Shown: positions 42,990 through 50,569, numbered from the stretch's first letter. The stretch is DNA of 64,000 bases from Ensifer sp. LCM 4579 (GCF_001854885.1 NZ_MDDV01000011.1:62001-126000), one strand, 5' to 3'. Numbers and translations are program-made. Notes: generated from the letters alone by a model not told the origin.

Positions 42990-43115
42990 TCAAGGACATC
43001 GCGGTCCCCCCAATTTTCAGGCGCCTGCCCTCGCTTTGCTCGGGCCGCTTCGCGCCGGCACCAGAAAATCGGCTCCCCCGCTCGCCGGCTCCGCCGGTCG
43101 CTTCGCGATCCTTGA
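42990..43115 (+). repeat. 126-bp structured repeat, copy A
   Basis: The element starts TCAAGGACATCGCG and ends CGCGATCCTTGA, which are near-perfect inverted repeats, and contains further complementary parts: CCAATTTTCAGG with CCAGAAAATCGG (10 of 12 pairs) and the hairpin CCGGC-TCC-GCCGG. Copies B and C share almost every base. It ends 70 bases before the start codon of the gene at 43186. Confidence 0.85.
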
Positions 43116-43185
43116 CCCTCGCTATCCGGATGCCGGGACCTCTCCGTTCTCGACGAGGAGAACGGATCAAACGAAGAGGTTCACC

Positions 43186-43401
43186 ATGTCCACTCAGATC
43201 ATTTCCACCAACGACATCATCCGCGTTGAATTCTGCGGCCAGTTCTACGCCGAAGACGAGCTGCGCGAGGCCATCTGGCTCACCAACATCGAGCTGCGCA
43301 ACGGCCTTCCGAAGCGCGAGCGTGTCGCAGCTCAGCAGCAGATCGCTGGAATGACGATCGCTCTTGAGGCCCTGGTTTCAGCCGAGGGAGAGAGGCGGTG
43401 A
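43186..43401 (+). CDS. Small hypothetical protein, unit A of the array
   Basis: The 71-residue product (MSTQIISTNDIIRVEFCGQF, EDELREAIWLTNIELRNGLP, AAQQQIAGMTIALEALVSAE) follows GAAGAGG. It is helical and acidic with no family I recognise. Its stop codon is in the loop of the following terminator, and the 126-bp repeat lies upstream. Confidence 0.65.
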   Translation: MSTQIISTNDIIRVEFCGQFYAEDELREAIWLTNIELRNGLPKRERVAAQQQIAGMTIALEALVSAEGERR

Positions 43402-43416
43402 CGCCCTCTCTCTTTT
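43388..43416 (+). terminator. Rho-independent terminator, unit A
   Basis: GAGAGAGGCG (43388-43397), loop GTGA, CGCCCTCTCTC (43402-43412) with one bulge, then TTTT. The TGA of the gene lies inside the loop. Confidence 0.75.
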
Positions 43417-43472
43417 CCATTCTTATCTTCGACGACCGCCGTTACCTCGCCTCGCCGCCCGGCCCTCCATGC

Positions 43473-43591
43473 GGCCGTCAAGGCACTGCTGCGCTCGCTT
43501 CGCGGCCTTGACGGCCTCGCCGCCGTGCCGTCCGATCCCAACTAGCCGGCCTGCCGGCCGGATACGGACACGCCCGCTGGTCGCGGGCGTG
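43473..43591. repeat. Two perfect hairpins between units A and B
   Basis: GGCCGTCAAGGC (43473-43484) pairs with GCCTTGACGGCC (43505-43516), 12 bp with a 20-base loop. Further on CACGCCCGC (43569-43577) pairs with GCGGGCGTG (43583-43591) around TGGTC, followed by a pyrimidine tract. No coding frame is supported here. Confidence 0.6.
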
Positions 43592-43639
43592 GTTCTCCTC
43601 TCTCTATGACGTCCCAGTTTACTGGCTCCTCCTCCCGCC

Positions 43640-43765
43640 TCAAGGACATCGCGGTTCCCCCAATTTTCAGGCGCCTGCCCTCGCTCCGCTCGGGCCGCTT
43701 CGCGCCGGCGCCAGAAAATCGGCTCCCCCGCTCGCCGGCTCCGCCGGTCGCTGCGCGATCCTTGA
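43640..43765 (+). repeat. 126-bp structured repeat, copy B
   Basis: Same length and boundaries as copy A with only a few substitutions. Similarity to copy C extends about 25 bases upstream (CTGGCTCC-type stretch) and all the way downstream through GTCATAGAACGGAAGGAGCTC to the next start codon, 55 bases after the element. Confidence 0.85.
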
Positions 43766-43820
43766 CCCGCTCGTCGGTTCTGCGTCGACTGCTCCTGTCA
43801 TAGAACGGAAGGAGCTCATC

Positions 43821-44018
43821 ATGACAAACGAAGTCATCGTAAACGACGGAGGCAGCCGCGCTAGGTTTCAAGTGACGGTCATCGATCTCGCAGAGGGGCA
43901 TCTTCACTTTGAAGTCGAGGCAAGGGGCGAGGAGGAAGCTTATGACGAAGCCTCGATTGCGGCAGCAGAGCGCGGCTGCCAACATGTGTCGGAGATCATT
44001 GTTGGTAGCTTGGAATGA
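43821..44018 (+). CDS. Small hypothetical protein, unit B of the array
   Basis: The 65-residue product (MTNEVIVNDGGSRARFQVTV, LAEGHLHFEVEARGEEEAYD, AAERGCQHVSEIIVGSLE) follows AAGGAGCTCATC. It looks like a small alpha/beta protein with alternating strands. No family is recognised and it is not similar to its array neighbours. Confidence 0.65.
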   Translation: MTNEVIVNDGGSRARFQVTVIDLAEGHLHFEVEARGEEEAYDEASIAAAERGCQHVSEIIVGSLE

Positions 44019-44031
44019 CCGATAGGGCGTC

Positions 44032-44072
44032 GAGGGAGAGCGGCGGTGACGCCCTCTCTCTCTCCCTTTTTT
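44032..44072 (+). terminator. Rho-independent terminator, unit B
   Basis: GAGGGAGAGCGGCG pairs with CGCC plus CTCTCTC..CCC around GTGA, followed by six T. It is very similar to the terminator of unit A but lies 14 bases after the stop codon. Confidence 0.7.
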
Positions 44073-44195
44073 CTTGACGGTCGCGTTTCTGGGTCACCCT
44101 ACCCGCATCGAGCGGGCAGAGCGACCTCCACAGTGCCCTACTGAAACGTTCTCTTCTCTTTATGTCTTCCCATTCTACTGGCCCCGCCTCCCGCC

Positions 44196-44321
44196 TCAAG
44201 GACATCGCGGTCCCCCCAATTTTCAGACGCCTGCCCTCGCCTTGCTCGGGCCGCTTCGCGCCGGCGTCAGAAAATCGGCTCCCCCGCTCGCCGGCTCCGC
44301 CGGTCGCTTCGCGATCCTTGA
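44196..44321 (+). repeat. 126-bp structured repeat, copy C
   Basis: Same boundaries and length as copies A and B. The 55 bases from its end to the ATG at 44377 are nearly identical to those after copy B, including AACGGAAGGAGCTCA. Confidence 0.85.
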
Positions 44322-44376
44322 CCCGCTCGTCGGTTCTGCGTCGCCGCCTTCCGTCATAGAACGGAAGGAGCTCAAC

Positions 44377-44640
44377 ATGACTACGGTATTTGGTGGCTGC
44401 ATCGAGCCTGAAGGTTACGAACTGAGCGACGACATGATCGTCACCGAATGCCCTCTCTGCGGCGGCGAGGCGCATCAGCGCTTCTGGGAAACCTGCGAAG
44501 CCGGTTCCATCAATCTCAACCAGACGATCATCTGCACCGTCTGCGGAGCGGCTGACGGCGATCTTGACGACAGCTACTTCGAGGTCGACGAGGCAGCCAG
44601 GGCGTTGGAGGAAGAACAGCTCCTCGCCGAATTCGGCTAA
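44377..44640 (+). CDS. Small protein with two CxxC pairs, unit C of the array
   Basis: The 87-residue product contains CPLCGGEAHQRF and IICTVCGAADGD, two CxxC pairs about 32 residues apart that would form a zinc ribbon, and an acidic helical C-terminus (FEVDEAARALEEEQLLAEFG). The start follows AAGGAGCTCAAC. DNA or RNA binding or a protein-protein role is possible; no named family is recognised. Confidence 0.7.
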   Translation: MTTVFGGCIEPEGYELSDDMIVTECPLCGGEAHQRFWETCEAGSINLNQTIICTVCGAADGDLDDSYFEVDEAARALEEEQLLAEFG

Positions 44641-44650
44641 GGCTCGCACT

Positions 44651-44690
44651 GGAGCGGGAGGGCTTTGTCCCTCTCGCTCCGTTAATTTTG
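44651..44690 (+). terminator. Rho-independent terminator, unit C
   Basis: GGAGCGGGAGGG (44651-44662) pairs with CCCTCTCGCTCC (44669-44680), 12 bp including one G-U, loop CTTTGT, followed by GTTAATTTT. Confidence 0.75.
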
Positions 44691-45148
44691 CCCCTGCTGA
44701 CCGCTCGCAGGTATCGAACCTGCTCGCGTTCTTGAGGGGAGGGACTTGCTGCCTCTCCCCTCAAGCACCCCTCTCCCTGCGGTGCGGGTTAACACCCGCC
44801 CGGCCTTTTGGGCCGTTAGACGGACGCTGCCGCGACTTCCCCAAACAATATGGAGAGCGATCCACCATTCCGCTCCGCCCTCATCCTTCGGGCTACACTT
44901 CAGGTGGCTCTTGCTCTCCTGCGGTGCGTTCGCCGTCCCATCCTTCGCGCTTCCAGGCGTCCTTTCCCATACGGTCAGGACACCTGGAAGCGCACACGAG
45001 GACGGCTCACTTCGGAATTTCCAGTAGTTCGGCAAGGCCGCTCGTGCGTTCACCCGCGCCCCGGATCACAGGCTGCGCCCATGTGATCGCTATTGCTTCG
45101 TCTGCCGACTCGCAACAGCATGGGGGCTTGGGGCACGATCGACCAAGC

Positions 45149-45176
45149 CGATGGCCGATGGCCGATGGCCGATGGC
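45149..45176. repeat. Tandem heptamer CGATGGC, four units
   Basis: Four exact consecutive copies of CGATGGC. Short iterated repeats of this sort are often variable in copy number. Confidence 0.85.
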
Positions 45177-45505
45177 AGGATAGGCTATCGGTATACCGCT
45201 AGCCGTTGCCGCCCGAGGGGCGGTGCTCGCTGCGCGAGTGGGGTCAAGTCGGAGCCGGATTTGCCGCTATTTCGGCCGCAGCCGGCCGGAGAAGGGCGAG
45301 GGCGGGTTGGCCGGTGGTGGGATGTCCGAACCATTCTGCTGCCGTGCGAGGCTTTATTTCTGCCTCGCCCGCGGCGCCAATAGGCGCCCTGGGGAATGGG
45401 CGAATCGGTGAAGCAGTGACTGCGCGAAGAAGGGAATGCGTTGTTGAGTGATCCTGCGACTACGTGAGCAGGAGATTCAGTGGATGGGCGATCCGGTGGT
45501 TGCAG

Positions 45506-45590
45506 GATTGCGCGTTTAGGTTATTTTGCGCCCAGGCGATTCGCGCATTCATATGCGTAATCGCGCAATCGCGAATTGAGTGATTGCGCG
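45506..45590. promoter_or_regulatory. Cluster of GATTGCGCG motifs upstream of the ParA-like gene
   Basis: GATTGCGCG occurs at 45506-45514 and 45582-45590, inverted at 45562-45570 (CGCGCAATC), with a degenerate GATTCGCGC at 45538-45546. The cluster ends about 70 bases before the ATG of the ParA-like gene. It fits a parS-like centromere, an autoregulatory operator or part of an oriT. Confidence 0.55.
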
Positions 45591-45657
45591 ACTGGGTGTT
45601 CTTGAGATTGACCGGCTCTCTCGGCCGAGCTCACCTTTTCAGACCAAGGGAGTCCCT

Positions 45658-46407
45658 ATGGCCTCGAAGCCGCTTTCCCTCGCAATTTCCACATTCAAGG
45701 GTGGTGCAGGAAAATCGACGCTCAACGTCAATCTGGCAGCAGAGTTCGCTCAACAAGGGCTGCGGACACTTCTTATCGATTGCGACGAGCAGGAATCTTC
45801 CACTCGTTGGTACAACGTCTCAAAGGAGAGGCGGCTGATCCCTACGGACGGTTCGCTTGTCCATGTGCGAATCACGCCTGATGAGGACTTCCAGAAAACA
45901 CTGGCAAAAGCGCCCGCTACCGACATTCGCGTCTATGACGTCGGCGGCTACGTCCACCAGCGGGCGGTTGAGGTCTATCAGGAGTGCGACGCTGTCCTGA
46001 TCCCTGTCATTCCGGAGCCGACGGCAGCAACATCCGCGATTAAAGTTGCGGCGATCCTGAAAGAAATAGGCAAAAGGCGTGGAACGCCCCCGATTCCCTT
46101 TGCAGCCATTTGGAACTATATCGACATGATCGCGCTTAAGCACAACCGATCTCTGCCTGAGGTGCATGCCATCCTTAGCGCCGGCCAGGTTCCGATCGTG
46201 GAAACCGTCGTCAAGAAGAGCAATCACTTCAGCGATGTTGGTGCTGGCTACGGCTCCCTCTATTCGAAATTGGCGACCATCGAGAACAACCCCTCGCTAA
46301 AGCCTTCTGCCAAAAAGAGGGCAGCGGAAAGCGTCCTTGATGCGATCGATTCCGTGAAAAAGATCAACAACGAGTTCATCAATCTTCTGCAAGGTGAGGC
46401 GGCGTAA
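45658..46407 (+). CDS. ParA-family ATPase (VirC1-like)
   Basis: The 249-residue protein has the deviant Walker A FKGGAGKST (after AISTF), a Walker A' region LLIDCDEQESS, and VYDVGGYV. ParA/MinD-type ATPases position plasmids; the VirC1 branch recruits the relaxosome to the type IV secretion channel. The start follows AAGGGAGTCCCT. Since it heads an operon that ends in the relaxase and no ParB gene follows, a VirC1-like transfer role is favoured over a partition role. The position of TTRW instead of an Asp-rich switch is typical of the short branch. Confidence 0.85.
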   Translation: MASKPLSLAISTFKGGAGKSTLNVNLAAEFAQQGLRTLLIDCDEQESSTRWYNVSKERRLIPTDGSLVHVRITPDEDFQKTLAKAPATDIRVYDVGGYVHQRAVEVYQECDAVLIPVIPEPTAATSAIKVAAILKEIGKRRGTPPIPFAAIWNYIDMIALKHNRSLPEVHAILSAGQVPIVETVVKKSNHFSDVGAGYGSLYSKLATIENNPSLKPSAKKRAAESVLDAIDSVKKINNEFINLLQGEAA

Positions 46408-46410
46408 TCG

Positions 46411-46851
46411 ATGGCGAAAGAACGAATACCTGTGGCGGGCAACATTCTTGCTATAGCGCGATCGAAGGCGGAGCAGGCCGAGCAAGTTGCCGACGTGGCG
46501 ACCTCCTACATGCCGACAAATATCGATCTGGACAAGCTGATGCCTTTTCAGGCCGCAGATCGGCAGGCCAACAGCGAGCCAGACACCGCTGAACCACAAG
46601 CGGCTGTTGTCGGATCGGAAGATCCATCTGCTGCCAAGCCTACAAGAAAAGCTGGCCCCGTGGGGAAGGCGAAGGCAAAGGCAAAGGGCAAAGCCGACTC
46701 AAAGCCCGCTCGCGAAAGGAAGCGGATCTCTCTTTATCTCGAGGACGATGTGCTCACGCGCATTTTCCAGGTGTCCCTTCAACATCGTGAGCAGATGTCG
46801 TCGGCAACCCACCGGCTCATCATCGAGGCGCTCGAGGCGAGGGGACTCTAA
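46411..46851 (+). CDS. Ribbon-helix-helix-like protein, possible ParB/VirC2 analogue
   Basis: The 146-residue product begins three bases after the ParA stop. It has a helical N-terminus, a disordered Lys/Ala linker (KAGPVGKAKAKAKGKADSKP) and a C-terminal RKRISLYLEDDVLTRIFQVS stretch ending in LIIEALEARGL, which looks like a ribbon-helix-helix DNA-binding fold. By position it could be the VirC2-like or centromere-binding partner of the ATPase. Confidence 0.6.
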   Translation: MAKERIPVAGNILAIARSKAEQAEQVADVATSYMPTNIDLDKLMPFQAADRQANSEPDTAEPQAAVVGSEDPSAAKPTRKAGPVGKAKAKAKGKADSKPARERKRISLYLEDDVLTRIFQVSLQHREQMSSATHRLIIEALEARGL

Positions 46852-46855
46852 GTAG

Positions 46856-47251
46856 ATGCGGGACCCCGCTGTCATGTTCCGTTTGCCGGGGCACGTGCTG
46901 GCTAACCTCGATGCCCTTGCCAAGCGGCTTGATATCTCCGTGAACCTGGTTGCGAAACTGATCGTGGTCAGAGAGATCATGCACATTCCCGCGATGTTGG
47001 AAGTGCACGACAAGCAACTGGCGAACATGCACCAGTTCTTGCGGGAGATGGCTTTTCGCAACGAGGAATTCCTCGAGGAAGACGGAGACCGGCGCACCGA
47101 AGCAGCGGAGGCAATCATGACGAAGCTGGACGAGGTCATGCGGGCCTTGGACTCTATTCGCGACGCAGCATTTGTGAGACCATCGACTTATATCGAGGAC
47201 CTGATCAAGCAACACGATGAACGACCTGTCCAAGAGTCGCTCGGGGTCTAG
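46856..47251 (+). CDS. Possible relaxosome accessory protein
   Basis: The 131-residue product starts four bases after the previous stop. The N-terminus (VMFRLPGHVLANLDALAKRL) resembles a ribbon-helix-helix strand and helix; the rest is helical (MHQFLREMAFRNEEFLEEDG, AIMTKLDEVMRALDSIRDAA). It overlaps the relaxase gene by 35 bases, so coupling is likely. MobC- or TraM-like nicking accessory function is inferred from position. Confidence 0.6.
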   Translation: MRDPAVMFRLPGHVLANLDALAKRLDISVNLVAKLIVVREIMHIPAMLEVHDKQLANMHQFLREMAFRNEEFLEEDGDRRTEAAEAIMTKLDEVMRALDSIRDAAFVRPSTYIEDLIKQHDERPVQESLGV

Positions 47252-49238
47252 GCCGGTAGGGCGGCGACTACCGACATATTTTGAACTGATCAAAGATGAG
47301 CAACGTCGCCGCGGTGGTGGGGGCGGGGGAGGGGGCGGCAAATCGCTAGCCAATTCCCCTCCGAGAACCGCCAGCGCCGGCGCCAGTAGCACAGCAACCG
47401 CTCTCAGTAGGGCCGCCGGCAATAACGCTGTCGTCGTGAAGGTACTTTCCTACGGAGCCGGCTCCGGTTCGGCACGTAACGTTCTCGCCTATCAAAGCAA
47501 AGAAGAAAAAGCCCGTGACCAGGATGGTCGCGAGGTGTCCGATTTGAACGCCGCCGTAAGGGAATGGGAGCGCGAGTTCGCCAACCGGAAGGGCAGCAAG
47601 GATATTGTCCGCTTCAGCTACGAGCTGGAGAACGCAGATCGCGAGAAAGTGGCTCGCGCCTTGGACGCACTCGCGGCCGATGGATTCCGCAATGCCGGCG
47701 ACACCGATCGCACCTATGCCTTCAGTGTCAGCGCCGGGATAAAGGGCCAGACCCGTCTCCAGCTTGCTTTGGTCATCGCCCATGAGAAGACCCACCGCGG
47801 CGATCGTACCAGCCGAGACAGGATCCGCGCAGAGCTCGACGACATTCGTGCGATCGATGCGCGGCTGGATCGAGCGCTCCGAGGGGAGGGGATCAACCCA
47901 GTTTCCAGATATCCGGTCGATTTCGCCTCAGGTCCGAAAGGCCTCACCGCGACCCTGCACGCGATGCAGCGCGACGGCGCCGAAGTGACCTTGTCGACGA
48001 AAACCTACATCAAGCAGCGGCCTGGCAAGAGCGGCATATATGAACGCGGCGACGAGCGGCGGACGATCACCACGACAAATCACAAGGAGATCACCGCGAA
48101 GGGCAAGACAGTCGCAGCACTGATGCAGACCCGCCAGCCTCGGGATTTCATGCATCTCCTGCTGTCAGGGCCGGCAAATGTGGATCGCGATCAGTTCGTC
48201 CTGGCCGGGCGCGACTTTCTAAAAGAGCAGTTCGCTGGGCACCGTTATGCCTACGCCGTCCATAACCGCAACGACATGGAGAAGCATCCCCATCTCCACG
48301 TCATCGTTTCACTGCGCAATGCCAGCGGCAAAATGCTCAATCCGAACATTCGGGATTTTACGGAATGGCGGGTTCGCTTTGCCGACAAGGCCCGGGAACG
48401 AGGAATTGCCATCGATCGTCAAAAGCGCGTCGAGAGGGCAGGGCCGCCTCCAGTCAAGCGATGGGAATGGGAAATGTTTCGCAGGATGGGTGCGACCGCG
48501 CCCAGTAATGTGATCGACAAGGTTCTGTCGAAGGTCCACGACAAACCCACGGCTCCAAAGCTGGAAGTTGCACGAGAAAAATTCCAACAGACTAAAAGTT
48601 CTATAAACTGTGTTATTGATATGCTGGAAGGCATAGCAAAGGACAAATCCGCGCCAAGCACAGCGCGCGAACTGAGCCAGGATCTGTCCGTCGGGCTTCG
48701 ACGGGAGTACGACCGGCTCGAAATCGCAATTCGTGAGGGCAGGGACCCTACCTTAGAGAAAGGTCAAGAACACATGCTGCGATCCACTCCGATCAGTTCA
48801 GCCCAGGCGGCCGCCGCCAAAGAGACCCTGGCCAAAACCGCCATCAGTGTGGCGTCCAAGATTGCCAATCCAGCTGATCGCGTGATCTTCGAGCAGGCGA
48901 CAAGGGTCATTGGCAAGGTCGTCGGGCTGCAGCTCGACTCGAGAGTAGCCAAGGAGAAGGATCGCGGGCAGGGGGCCCCGGACAACCGGAAATCAACGGC
49001 GCTCGAGACGAAGTCCGCGGCTGGCCGTGATCATGTTGCGGAGCAGGGCAGCATCACGAAAACCTCCAACAACCGCGCGATCGACGCCGCCCGCATTGCC
49101 GCATCGAATGCGCGCGATACCCGCGAGAACGATCGTGAAGAGCGCGGCCGTGACAAGCAGAAGGAGCGCGATCGCGAAATCACAAAAACGGTCAAACTAC
49201 GTCCGCCGCTGGCAAAGGACCGCGATCGCAGCCGCTAA
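47217..49238 (+). CDS. VirD2-type relaxase/mobilisation nuclease
   Basis: The relaxase nicks one strand at the transfer origin and leads the DNA into the recipient. The 673-residue protein has a low-complexity poly-Gly stretch near residue 32, a domain with YAFSVSAGIKGQTRLQLALV and the histidine motif HPHLHVIVSLRN near residue 361, typical of MOBP/VirD2-clade enzymes. The tyrosine is likely within the early VLAYQS or SYGAG region. The C-terminal 120 residues are charged and end TVKLRPPLAKDRDRSR, probably the secretion signal. It is the fourth gene of the transfer operon. Confidence 0.85.
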   Translation: MNDLSKSRSGSRPVGRRLPTYFELIKDEQRRRGGGGGGGGGKSLANSPPRTASAGASSTATALSRAAGNNAVVVKVLSYGAGSGSARNVLAYQSKEEKARDQDGREVSDLNAAVREWEREFANRKGSKDIVRFSYELENADREKVARALDALAADGFRNAGDTDRTYAFSVSAGIKGQTRLQLALVIAHEKTHRGDRTSRDRIRAELDDIRAIDARLDRALRGEGINPVSRYPVDFASGPKGLTATLHAMQRDGAEVTLSTKTYIKQRPGKSGIYERGDERRTITTTNHKEITAKGKTVAALMQTRQPRDFMHLLLSGPANVDRDQFVLAGRDFLKEQFAGHRYAYAVHNRNDMEKHPHLHVIVSLRNASGKMLNPNIRDFTEWRVRFADKARERGIAIDRQKRVERAGPPPVKRWEWEMFRRMGATAPSNVIDKVLSKVHDKPTAPKLEVAREKFQQTKSSINCVIDMLEGIAKDKSAPSTARELSQDLSVGLRREYDRLEIAIREGRDPTLEKGQEHMLRSTPISSAQAAAAKETLAKTAISVASKIANPADRVIFEQATRVIGKVVGLQLDSRVAKEKDRGQGAPDNRKSTALETKSAAGRDHVAEQGSITKTSNNRAIDAARIAASNARDTRENDREERGRDKQKERDREITKTVKLRPPLAKDRDRSR

Positions 49239-49429
49239 GGCGAGGGCAGCCCTTTCCCCGTTGGGCGACCAGGGAAGGTCGGTGCGGATTCCGGCTTCGA
49301 CACCGCGTCCCGTGCCTCGACGGCGGCCGAGATCGCTTGGACGACGCCGACGACCATCAGCAAGAAGGTCAGCGCATACATGCATAGATGTAGCGGATTG
49401 AGATTATCGGCGTTCAGGCGCGAGATCAT
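49235..49429 (-). CDS. Small membrane protein
   Basis: The 64-residue frame contains one membrane helix (CMYALTFLLMVVGVVQAISA) and a polar C-terminus. It is convergent with the relaxase gene, overlapping by four bases. No good ribosome-binding site is seen, so the call is tentative. Confidence 0.45.
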   Translation of the reverse strand: MISRLNADNLNPLHLCMYALTFLLMVVGVVQAISAAVEARDAVSKPESAPTFPGRPTGKGLPSP

Positions 49430-49516
49430 CGCGAATTTCGGCTCGCATTATTTGAGATTCCGTGACGGCGCCGGCTCAGAATAGTTGAGACTGAGCGCAA
49501 ATTGGTTGCGACGAGC

Positions 49517-49786
49517 TCACATCGCCGAATCGTCGGCGGTCTTCCCGGTTAACGTCGGCATCTCCCAGTCGAAGAATCTTTTATCGGCCACGGTCTCGAA
49601 TATGAGGCTGCGTATGGCCGAGAGGTCGTCTTGGGCCAGGTCGGATCGCGGCACTATGGCGAGCACAGCGTCATGGATCACGGATGCGGCCCGATCTGTC
49701 GATGCCGCGCACACCACAAGTTCGTTGGCATCCTCTAAGTCCTGCAAGCTGCGCGCTATTGCTCGTAGAAGTGCTTCATCCTTCAC
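49517..49786 (-). CDS. Hypothetical protein
   Basis: The 89-residue protein (LLRAIARSLQDLEDANELVV, DDLSAIRSLIFETVADKRFF) is helical and acidic. The ATG at 49786 is preceded by AAGGCGGG and a 15-codon ORF. No family recognised. Confidence 0.55.
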   Translation of the reverse strand: MKDEALLRAIARSLQDLEDANELVVCAASTDRAASVIHDAVLAIVPRSDLAQDDLSAIRSLIFETVADKRFFDWEMPTLTGKTADDSAM

Positions 49787-49798
49787 GTCGAACCCGCC

Positions 49799-49846
49799 TT
49801 AATTGGAACGCTTCGTTGTCTTCGGGACGATACTCGGCGCTGCCAT
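49799..49846 (-). CDS. Micro-ORF with strong ribosome-binding site
   Basis: AAAGGAGGACAAGGT precedes an ATG opening a 15-codon frame, MAAPSIVPKTTKRSN, which ends 12 bases before the next gene. It could be a leader peptide coupling translation of the 49786 gene or the scar of a deleted gene. Its end carries the TTCCAA-YTRAGGC motif seen after two neighbouring genes. Confidence 0.35.
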   Translation of the reverse strand: MAAPSIVPKTTKRSN

Positions 49847-49868
49847 ACCTTGTCCTCCTTTCGGGTTC

Positions 49869-50336
49869 TTACCCGCCTTCGCGCACTTCTATATGGGAGC
49901 GCGCTAAAAACCCATCGAAGGTCTTTGGCAGCGGTGAAAGCTTGCCTTCCAGATCTCCGTAGTCAGAGCATTCGTCATACGTCTGACGTAGGTTCTCCAG
50001 CGCCTTCTGAACTGCGGCCGCCCAATCAGACCCGCGATGCAACTGGTCGTCCGGTAGGCACGCAAGACGCGCTTCGAGAGTCGCCATCGCCTCCGTCAAC
50101 GTTTTGCCCGTCACGATTGGCATCCAGTCCGCACCGAGCACATAGTCCATCGCGGGCATCATATCGAGATCACCTGCACTGGACAGGTCACGCACCACGT
50201 CCACGGCGTTCTCATAAGGTCCAAGTGCCGCCCACACACCCTTGCAGTAGCGGTCATCCCATGCCTGGAAAGCGAACCCCTCATTCGCGACGAGCGCGTT
50301 GATGTGGGCGAAAGGTTCTTTGATCGTATGGCCCAT
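49869..50336 (-). CDS. Hypothetical protein
   Basis: The 155-residue product (MGHTIKEPFAHINALVANEG, AWDDRYCKGVWAALGPYENA, DYVLGADWMPIVTGKTLTEA) is acidic and probably a globular alpha/beta protein. I recognise no family. It lies in a minus-strand run of orphan genes from VapB down to 49517. Confidence 0.6.
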   Translation of the reverse strand: MGHTIKEPFAHINALVANEGFAFQAWDDRYCKGVWAALGPYENAVDVVRDLSSAGDLDMMPAMDYVLGADWMPIVTGKTLTEAMATLEARLACLPDDQLHRGSDWAAAVQKALENLRQTYDECSDYGDLEGKLSPLPKTFDGFLARSHIEVREGG

Positions 50337-50353
50337 TGTTTGCTATTTCCGCC

Positions 50354-50569
50354 TCAGTTGGAATTCAGTACATCTGCCTCGATTACCGCCAGCTCTGCCC
50401 GCAGATCATCACCGTGATTATAGAGGGTGGACTTGCTGACCCCGACAAGCGGTGCGATCTGCTCGAATGACAGCCCATCACGCATGTGTCCGATGATCTC
50501 GGCGCAGTTTTCCAGCGTCATTGGTGATCGTAGTCCCCGAACCTTGCCCCATTCGACTGCTGCTGCCAA
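50354..50569 (-). CDS. Small helix-turn-helix protein
   Basis: The 71-residue product contains a clear HTH: GLSFEQIAPLVGVSKSTLYN, similar to the resolvase/transposase type. It is too small for a recombinase and may be a regulator for the run of genes around it. It ends SN, like two neighbouring frames. Confidence 0.6.
   Translation of the reverse strand: MAAAVEWGKVRGLRSPMTLENCAEIIGHMRDGLSFEQIAPLVGVSKSTLYNHGDDLRAELAVIEADVLNSN

Larger units (their letters stand above)
44691..45657. other. Long non-coding region before the mobilisation operon
   Basis: No gene is supported in almost 1 kb. The left part is GC-rich with short inverted repeats (for example CTTCCAGGCGTCC and GGACACCTGGAAG at 44950-44993). 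The right part contains a tandem heptamer (45149) and a cluster of GATTGCGCG motifs (45506-45590). Position upstream of ParA-like and relaxase genes makes it the best candidate in the window for a centromere or transfer origin. Confidence 0.5.

Noticed and set aside
42961-44365. Antisense frames inside the 126-bp repeats that encode a shared Gly/Arg-rich peptide (for example GGAGERGSRFSGAGAKRPE)
   Set aside because: The conservation is explained by the nucleotide repeat and its stems; stops, starts and flanks differ and no ribosome-binding site is seen, so it is not a protein family.
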